Below are positions 56,961 through 64,000 of a stretch of DNA of 64,000 nucleotides, piece after piece (positions within the stretch are counted from its first letter, which is position 1; each line of letters starts with the position of its first letter). The stretch spans positions 118,605,735-118,669,734 of the forward strand of contig CM060963.1 in the NCBI GenBank assembly GCA_030765045.1, read 5' to 3'. The DNA comes from Tenodera sinensis (Eukaryota; Arthropoda; Insecta; Mantodea; Mantidae). Under the pieces are notes generated by a model. The model was not told where the DNA came from and made no database searches. It worked only from the letters and a program-made list of their open reading frames with translations. Position numbers and translations under genes: made by a program.

Positions 56961-57808
56961 AGGTAGAACCCTGACAACTTGATCTAATGTGGACGAGTTA
57001 CTAAAATGCCTGGTTTTATGGACTAAGGGGTCTGCTATTCACAGTTCATAACATAATACTGTAATTATTATTTATTTATGCCAACAAACTTACTGTTGGT
57101 GTTTTTAAACACACAAGCCGTGTGAACTGTTTGAGAATTAATGCCATTCTGGCAGTTTGTCACAATAGCTCATTGGTTAGAGCAGCCACCTGGCAAGCGG
57201 AAGGCCTGTGGTTAAAATCCCAGTTGTGATACTGAATTTTTAAGTTCCAGTTCTACCTCTCATAATACTGCAAATTACATAAATACAAGTTCTAGCACAA
57301 TATAGGGAACAGAACAGTATAACATATCCTAAAATTTATCACACATTCACATGTTCTCCTTTTCCTGGTTTCTTTAACACATCCAGTTTAATTTCTATTG
57401 CTATGTTAACTTGCCTTTTCTTCTCGTTTGACATTTTCATTGGCACAAACAAAACACAGCAAAATACTAAAAGTAACCCTGAAATCTGAAAAAGGTACTG
57501 TAACCAGAAATATATAAATGAAAGTTTATTTTGCCATGTATCTACATTGGTAGTGATAAACTTTTGTCTTCATGATGGTCTGTCGTCTGCTAATGTTCTA
57601 ATATTGAAAGTCAATATGCAGTCAGCCCTTTTGTCACTATGAGGGAGAATGTACTAGGTTGTATAAGTACACTAATTAAAATTTACCTATTCTGTTTATA
57701 CCGCATAATGGATTATAGAAATTATTATAGTCATGTTTTATGATGAAAAATAAAATAAAAATAAAAAAGTTGGGTTATATGGAATACCAAGTTATCGGAG
57801 TTCTACTG
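56961..57808. mobile_element. Tigger/pogo-type MITE, copy B, with SINE inside
   Basis: Parallels copy A (2917-3641) along its whole length: TCTAATGTGGAC, AAGGGGTCTG, GACATTTTCATTGGCACAAA and TAATGGATTATAGAAATTAT all recur in order. Ends GAACCCTGACAACTTGATC and GTTATCGGAGTTCTACTG, next to TA. Interrupted by the SINE at 57062-57260. More diverged at its left end than copy A. Confidence 0.75.
57062..57260 (-). mobile_element. SINE family 3 copy (body 3' tail to the left)
   Basis: Flanked by the perfect CATAATACTG (57052-57061, 57261-57270). On the minus strand it starts AGAGGTAGAACTGGAACTT, carries a tRNA-like segment in antisense, and ends GCATAAATAAATAATAATTA. The tRNA segment read on plus is TAGCTCATTGGTTAGAGCAG ... 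GGTTAAAATCCC. Compare 62349-62542, where the tRNA-like part points the other way. Confidence 0.8.
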
Positions 57809-57810
57809 TA

Positions 57811-58289
57811 TTGGTAATGAATAATAGGAAAAACTGACAAGGAAATTATATAACTTCAAGCAACATTGCTTATAAATTATTGCCTGTTTGTATTACATTA
57901 TTTTTTGCAGACTATAATTATTGCTTAGAGCATCACTCAAGGATTAAGTCAGATGAGAAAACCTACATTTCAATGGAAGAATTATCTGTTCACAAATTTT
58001 ATACATGTTATTATTTGCTGTAAAATAGGTACATATTTGATGATTTCAATGAATGTGATTCACTTCAACAACAATAACATAAGAATTGGTATCAGTTTAC
58101 CTACTATATTCAGGTTTGTCCTAGATAAGACTTTTGTGGAAATGCTTGCTGTCTTAAGATCTATCTTTCAAGCTTTCACTAAGGGGAATAAAATAAGAAA
58201 AATGAAGTGAGGAGAGAATAAAAAACTATGGAAATTTAGAGATGAAATGAATAAAGCTAAAAGACAACATCAATGTTATAGTACAAACT
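57811..58289. other. No gene recognised
   Basis: Contains an 85-codon plus frame (57953-58210) with no known domain; no splice or promoter support. Confidence 0.45.
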
Positions 58290-58300
58290 GTACATCATTT

Positions 58301-58758
58301 TAATTTAAAAGGTGAGTTAATTAATAACACTTAACAACACTTACAACATATTTTTCTGGGACGCGTTTCGAAGGTTCACTTTCCTCCATTATCAACCGGA
58401 CAATAACTGAGTTTCCATGGAGTTTCATGGTGCAGATGGTGACGCTTCTGGTGTTTCTTCTGGTGGCGATTCAATGAACATTTTTAGTAAGTTCACTGAA
58501 CTGCCACCAGAAGAAACATTTTCAGTAAGTTCATTGAACCGCCACCAGAAGAAACACCAGAAGAAGCATCATCATCTGCACCATGAAACACCATGGAAAC
58601 CCAGTTATTGTCCGGTTGATAATGGAGGAAAGTTAACCTTTGAAACGCGTCCCGGAAAAATATGTTGTAAGTGTTGTTCAGTGTTATTAATTAACTCACC
58701 TTTTAAATTAAATTAATTACAACAACACTGTTTTCAAACTTCTATGAAAGGAAGATAT
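58301..58758. mobile_element. Palindromic foldback retroposon-like element
   Basis: Arms 58297-58479 and 58529-58712 are reverse complements: AAAGGTGAGTTAATTAATAA / TTATTAATTAACTCACCTTT, CGGACAATAACTGAG / CCCAGTTATTGTCCG, CTTCTGGTGTTTCTTCTGGT and its complement. The loop is about 50 bp. The unit is flanked by the perfect 11-bp repeat GTACATCATTT (58290-58300, 58759-58769). The 99-codon frame at 58417 is a by-product. Confidence 0.8.
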
Positions 58759-58769
58759 GTACATCATTT

Positions 58770-60011
58770 GTTTAGAGTCACATCATAAAAATAATATATA
58801 TCTGATGTGAATATATATTAGCTTCCATAAATTTAATTATGGTATGCTTCTTTTGGCATCTGTTCATTATGGAATTTGCTACTTGCTCTGAGTGATGAAT
58901 ACATATTGATTCCAAAGATATAATTGAGCAGCTAGACAGTTATGGCCAGTGGCGAGGCAAAAAATTACAATTACCTAATTTATTTCTTGGTAAATTTGGA
59001 ATGACAAAAGAGTCTTTCAATAGAAGGTTCCAGAATTTATCTTTACATTGCATTTACATTGCATTTGGACTAAAATTTACTTTTAATTCACCATCTGTAT
59101 TGGGAAAGGGTTATGGGATTTGGTTGAATTTTTGTTGCTTTTGTACTTCAAGGATTCTACTGTTTCAGTTCTTTGAGCTTCAAAATGAGAAGGCATCCAC
59201 TGAAATCCTAGTTGCCATTTATTTTGTAGAGTGCAGGAGAAAAGAAATCCTTGGCTGGGACACTATCAACAACAGACTATCACAGATAGATAACAAAGTG
59301 GTTCAACCACCCGTCAAATTCTAATGTAATAACTTTAAGATTACAAAATGTATAGTAATCTCCATTAGTAACACTGAAAATCTTACACAAATCATATAAG
59401 AAAGCACAAAGGATGATGTCAAAAGCAAGTAAGCAGCAAATGAAAATAATGAAACATGAAGCCATTGGAAAAAGTCACTGTGTAATATGTATATAATTAT
59501 AAATATAATGTAATTTGGCTGCATCTATGAATGATATGTTGTTATATGTTGATGTATGAGAAAGACAAGCTAAGATGGTAAAGTTCACTATTATTGTACA
59601 AATCTGGTTAATCCTTTATATGGGTGATCCTTATTGCTAAATTTAAATTGTGCAAATCTGATTTATTTTTTACACAGCTAATCCTTATTGTATAAATTTA
59701 AATTATATTGAAGCTGAAACATGGCACAGTCAGAAACAACTTATGTTCGACAGATTACCAACAAAATGTGAACAATATTATAGTACCACCTGAAACATGT
59801 GTATACTGAAAATACATTTAGAGAAATAATCATGGAATTTTTTCAAATTTTTTTTTTTTTTCAAATTTACTGCTCATAAAACTTGTAATATAAGCATGGA
59901 GCATTGTCAAATGCTAATACATGAATAAAAAGTACATCATGGCACATAATTAGACTTATGGAATACAAACATGGAATATTTGAATATGCAAAAATACATT
60001 AACAGTACACA
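58770..60011. other. No gene recognised; contains half of a direct repeat
   Basis: A plus frame at 59001-59324 (107 codons) shows no domain. A 13-T run lies at about 59848-59860. Confidence 0.45.
59548..59740. repeat. Direct repeat, copy 1
   Basis: TTGATGTATGAGAAAGACAA GCTAAGATGG at the start and ATAAATTTAAATTATATTGA near the end recur at 60342-60470. Copy 1 has an extra inner duplication of the AATCCTT.TTG block. Confidence 0.65.
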
Positions 60012-60300
60012 TTAATTTAACATCTCTTCTAACCTGTATGGGCACTTTTCAATTAGACAATTCTTTAACTCTTTAGCAAAGGAGTTTTTTCTTGAGTGCT
60101 CTTTTATAGTTCTTGGTAGGGCATTATATAATATCATTCCCATTACAATCGGATCCTTTTTGGTTGAAGCCTTATTTAAGTGCATTCTGTGGTAATTTTC
60201 ATTCCCTCTGGTGTTATATGTATGGATAACAAGTTGTGCGGCTTGTGAAATTATCATCCAATTTAATGCTACAGGAACAAAATGCTGCTAGTGAATTCAG
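60012..60300 (-). pseudogene. LINE ORF2 C-terminal fragment
   Basis: The minus frame from 60257 reads HTYNTRGNENYHRMHLNKAS, MGMILYNALPRTIKEHSR, FAKELKNCLIEKCPYRLEEM and stops at 60012. The YNTR ... YN.LP..IK ... F...LK..L pattern is the conserved extreme C-terminus of many arthropod LINEs. 5'-truncated, no RT present. It lies between the two direct-repeat copies. Confidence 0.65.
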
Positions 60301-60341
60301 TGTGTAGATACAAAGTGTTTATGAATAATAAAATAGATATT

Positions 60342-60470
60342 ATTTGTTGATGTATGAAAGAGACAAGCCAAGATGGTGTGCATTAAAGTTTACTGTCATT
60401 TTGCGAATCTGTGTTCATCCTATACAAGGGTAATCTTTATTGCATAAATTTAAATTATATTGATGATGAA
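60342..60470. repeat. Direct repeat, copy 2
   Basis: See 59548-59740. Shorter and about 80-85 percent alike by eye. Confidence 0.6.
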
Positions 60471-60479
60471 ACAGTCACT

Positions 60480-62348
60480 ATGCCACATCTGTATTCAAGC
60501 CAAAGAAAGAGAAACAAAATAGCTTTCTCATTTTATACTGCTGCATAAGTATATATTACTTCCATATTAAAATATCACACACTTTTCTAGAGTAACTGAA
60601 TAATAGAAAAGATTTTATAGCTTGACTATACTGATTTTTCATGACTAAAAGTATTTTTATAAAACAATAATATTTTGGTATTTGTCTACTGAAGAATTAT
60701 TCTGCTTACAAAGGATATAAACTCAATGCAAAAGCTAAAAGAATATATAATGACTTAAGTCTTTCCTGTTAAAATATCTATAGTTGACAAGTGTGAAGAA
60801 AAAATGTCTGTATACTTTAAGTTGATTAGGTACATTGTAACATCAATGACATACAATGGAATAACTGCATGTGTAACTGAATCAAATGAAGCAGCCTTTG
60901 TTTATTTTTAAATCCTTCAAATTGTCAACATTAACCTACCCACATTGGTAAAACTAGTAATAGACTATGAGCCCAGATATGTCAAATGTTTACTGGTACC
61001 AACTGTGAACACTAAAAGGTTATTAAATTTGTCACCAAAATTGTGTATTGAGTCAGTTGGTAAATTTAAAGACAAAGAAAAAAAAGGGGGGGGGGGAACA
61101 GTGGGATCAGAAGAGAGTGAAGTAAAGACTTGACAAAATTGTTAAATGCTAAGATATTTCAGTTGTGGTATTTCAACACCTATTCAAATTTTCCTTAAGC
61201 CTTATGTATGTGCACATAACTTTTTAATATATCTACATGCAAGGGGTATCTTTTATCTCAATTTGGAAACATTTCCCATTAAAGTACTTAGGAAACTTGA
61301 ATGTGGCTATATATTACATCAGGTTATTTTGGACAATATTTAATGTTTTGTTTATATCTGAATTGTAACTCAATGAAAATTATGCATTTAGGAATATTAA
61401 TTTTACATTTTCATAAATAAACCTTAGGTGTAGACACATATCTTTCAAATAAGCCCTTTGCTGTATATATAGGTAATTACTTTTTAAATGGTGCTGTAAT
61501 ACATTAAACTTAAGTATTTTAGAGAAAGCTGACAGTTCAAATTGTTCCTTTCTCATCAGCAAAATCAAAATCAAAGAATATCTGGTCTGGAAAGTGGGTG
61601 TTTATTTCTATAAGAATCATTGCAAACACCTTCTTCAAAAACAGAATATGAATGTTCCTTACAAATCAATTTGTAGCACTTCTTAATATAGTTTTGGTTT
61701 TGTGGTCCTTTTTTCAGCAACATTCCTCATATCTCCCAGAAGACAATGGGAGAACCCTTTTAATGCCCACCATTGCTGGGAATAATGTTGACACCAATGC
61801 TAATCAATGCTCACAAATCCTTAGCACCTAGATGACCTGATCTCGCAACTGCAGCAAAGTAAATAAGTCCAAACAGAGCTTTTATTTCAGCAGAATTGCA
61901 TTTTCTTCTCTATTGAGCTTGCATTAAATGCACAGCAAAATTTAGGCTATCTCAGAAAAATTGTTTTCAAACTTGCACAGTTTAAACAGTAAATATCCAT
62001 AAAGATGACTTGGCCAAGATCTTGTTCTTCTTACCAGAACAATATAGCTATTTCTCCAGTGTGCAAGAGTACACATCTCTGTCACAAAAGATGGTCAGTA
62101 ACCTTATGGTTAGATTGTGTATGGAAGAGGATTACAAAATGCCTAAACAAACTGAGACCAAAATGTAGCCCTTAGTACTCAAAATAAATTCAAGCAGAAT
62201 AAAGGTATAATTGGTTATGTTAAATCTGGTGAAAATGATTGCATAAGGCCCAAGAGTGCCAAGAAGAATTGGTGCAAGTGATGTAAACATGACACCCACA
62301 ATGAAGAGGAATGCTATAAAAAGAAAAGTTATTCTTAAGCTTCAAAAC
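60480..62348. other. No gene recognised
   Basis: AT-rich. A G10 run at 61086-61095. Frames at 60945, 61146 and 61380 are without known domains. Confidence 0.45.
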
Positions 62349-62542
62349 TAACGTTTGAGAGGTAGAATCGGAATGAAAAATTCAATGCCAGCACCCACCA
62401 AGTGGGGGGAGGGTCTGTGGTTCAAATTCCAGCTGTGGCATTGAATTTTTCAGTTCCGATTCTACCTCTCAAACATTGGCCACACACGATTTGTGTGTTT
62501 AAAAACACCAACAGTAAGTTTGTTCGCATAAATAAATAATAA
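62349..62542 (+). mobile_element. SINE family 3 copy with inverted arms
   Basis: Flanked by TTCAAAAC (62341-62348, 62543-62550). Left arm 62350-62390 (GAGAGGTAGAATCGGAATGA ... AATGCCA) is the reverse complement of right arm 62436-62477. The 45-bp loop holds a tRNA-like B box GGTTCAAATTCC. The tail GTGTGTTTAAAAACACCAAC ... ATAAATAAATAATAA matches 57062-57260. Confidence 0.8.
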
Positions 62543-62550
62543 TTCAAAAC

Positions 62551-63254
62551 CAATGTTACATGAGTATCCCTAATCTTTCTCCCACTGTTTTGCATGTTTT
62601 CATTAAGACACAAGAGTCTATACAATGCTGCTTTCATTCACTCACAGGAAATGCAATCAGGTTCTAACAAGAACTATACTCTAGCAAACCTTTGGAGACA
62701 CCCGTTAGGCAACAATGTTAAATCTCAACTCCTTTCATTCCTTATCTAGCATAAACTTAAATGTAACACCTTTCAATAATGCAAAATTTAATAATTTAAA
62801 AGCACTGTAAAAGTACTGAAGGTTTATCTTAGAGTATTAGGTGCTTCAATACCACAGAGTATTGAGGTGTCGACAGTATTGAGGTTCCATTCCTAGCTTA
62901 AGTAAATGTAATGTAAATGTCATTACTGAGCATGTTGGTGAAGTGAAATTCAAAGGAAAAGAAGTCACAATTATAAAAGAAGACAGTATCATTCTAAGTG
63001 GGCAAAATATTCCTGGTGGACGGTTTGTAGTGGACTTGAACACACAATAAAATCAAGAAACTTATCTGGCACAGATTGAGAGCACCATTTTCTTAAATCA
63101 TTTGTGTGAAATATGTGCAGTGGTAACTAAACAGAAATTTCTTTAACACACTTAGGGAAAGAGCTCAAAGACCACTGTAAATCATACATACAGATGTAAA
63201 AAAATTCATCCACCAACTTTCGACAACAAAAACTACATTATACATGTATAGATG
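62551..63254. other. No firm gene; possible copia-like scrap
   Basis: Plus-strand 62925-63045 encodes EHVGEVKFKGKEVTIIKEDS then ILSGQNIPGGRFVVDL, faintly like the linker before integrase of Ty1/copia Pol. Too short to call. Confidence 0.3.
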
Positions 63255-63420
63255 GCTACACTCATTTTGAGCAGCTGCTGGCTGAGAAGGCTAAACAAGC
63301 AGCTGGAAGGCACCAGGGTGCTGACCATGTCCCACATCCAGTACTGCATCCCACATCTGTGGTGGGCAGAGGTGGGGGACACAGTGGCGTAAGCCTTCGC
63401 CTTGGCCACGGGGTTATGTT
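63255..63420 (+). mobile_element. SINE family 2 fragment, opposite orientation
   Basis: The reverse complement of this stretch matches the 55763-56106 body: CCCCCACCTCTGCCCACCAC and GGGATGCAGTACTGGATGTG. Truncated at the head end, so no pol III boxes remain. Confidence 0.65.
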
Positions 63421-64000
63421 CATTCATCTCAATTAAATGGAAAGTTGAAAGAATGAAATTGTTACTTTATAATATAATGAGAGCTCTGCTTAGTAAGTAC
63501 AAATTAACAAATGTAATATAGGAAACAGTAATTGAAACTTATATACGAAACAAAAGTCCTACTTACATTAATAAATATATGTTTATTTGTCTTGTATGCT
63601 GTTGTCTAGAAAGCATAAAAGATACAGACGCTTCACCAAGGACTATATATGGCATCTTCAAGGTGATGGTGATCCATAGTCTTTACTGGTCAGAGCTTGA
63701 ATGTGGATGCACACTTAACATCATGGGCAGAGCTTGTTATATGATCCTGTGTGCTGACTGGTTCACATCTGTTGCAGGAGTTGGGCTGGATGGAGTTTGT
63801 GAGTTCTACTGTTTTTGGCCAACCTCTTTTCCAAAATGGACATTCAGGCTTGTGTCCAGAGAGCTTCTCCTCTTTGGTTTAAGTTATTCCTGTGTTTATG
63901 AATTTCTATGTTCCTCTGTAATCAAGCATGGTAGTTCAAGTTGAAGATAAGATCTGAGTTTCCTTGTAGCTGATGTTAAGACAGAAAAGCAATTAACGTT
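63421..64000. other. No gene recognised
   Basis: A 121-codon plus frame at 63579-63944 is Cys/Leu-rich without a known domain and lacks splice or promoter evidence. Confidence 0.45.

Noticed and set aside
58417..58716. 99-codon ORF with His/Lys-rich centre
   Set aside because: Produced by the palindromic element; sequence mirrors itself.
63579..63944. Possible small secreted or membrane protein
   Set aside because: No signal-like N-terminus, domain, splice or promoter evidence; chance frame.
1..64000. CRISPR array, bacterial promoters, operons
   Set aside because: The window is eukaryotic; no regularly spaced short repeats or bacterial gene organisation.

Overview
This is a eukaryotic, AT-rich, repeat-dense window. 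It is almost certainly from an arthropod with a large genome, probably an insect. The basis is the mix of Tc1/mariner, Tigger/pogo, hAT, FLYWCH-MULE, Penelope and Ty3/gypsy remnants, several tRNA-derived SINE families, and very long introns. Species cannot be told from the sequence alone. I see no bacterial-style operons, CRISPR arrays or free-standing RNA genes.

Only one host gene is recognisable. It lies on the minus strand and is a kazrin-like gene (liprin/kazrin SAM-domain family). Two coding exons are visible: a 968-bp exon at 29904-30871 and a 194-bp exon at 1998-2191 that begins the first SAM domain. Their splice sites are consensus-like and their phases agree (phase 1 into phase 1) across a 27.7-kb intron. 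The gene runs off both sides of the window: upstream exons lie to the right of 30871 or outside, and the rest of the SAM region lies left of position 1. Everything else is intronic or upstream material filled by transposable elements.

Layout. 0.2-1.3 kb: decayed mariner/IS630-type transposase. 2.0-2.2 kb: SAM exon. 2.9-3.6 kb: Tigger-type MITE. 7.4-9.5 kb: hAT element inserted in an ATC microsatellite. 12.3-12.8 kb: 5'-truncated LINE with RNase H. 15.2-16.5 kb: dead Tc1 element. 17-18 kb: microsatellites and a SINE. 19.6-20.3 kb: internally deleted mariner relative. 20.8-22.8 kb: FLYWCH-MULE flanked by GAT/GAA microsatellites. 23.4-24.3 kb: MITE and a SINE nested in a SINE. 26.9-28.0 kb: MITE and Tc1-type relic. 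29.9-30.9 kb: large kazrin exon. 31.8-33.9 kb: Tigger and Penelope (GIY-YIG) fragments, the latter split by a SINE-like insert.

34.2-36.4 kb holds a GC-rich, non-autonomous LTR retrotransposon (496-bp LTRs, TACT target duplication). 37.0-48.1 kb holds a Tigger/pogo element split by a young, apparently full-length Ty3/gypsy-type retrotransposon (38544-46562). That retrotransposon has 785-bp LTRs differing at about three positions, a gag ORF, a pol ORF with protease-RT-RNase H-integrase, a canonical -1 slippery heptamer and a possible stem at the gag/pol overlap. From 51.6 kb to the end there are mariner and IS630 relics, several SINE copies, a second Tigger MITE carrying a SINE, a 0.4-kb palindromic element flanked by 11-bp direct repeats, and a SINE whose tRNA-like loop is flipped between inverted arms. 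All family names are from motif recognition by eye, not from searches.
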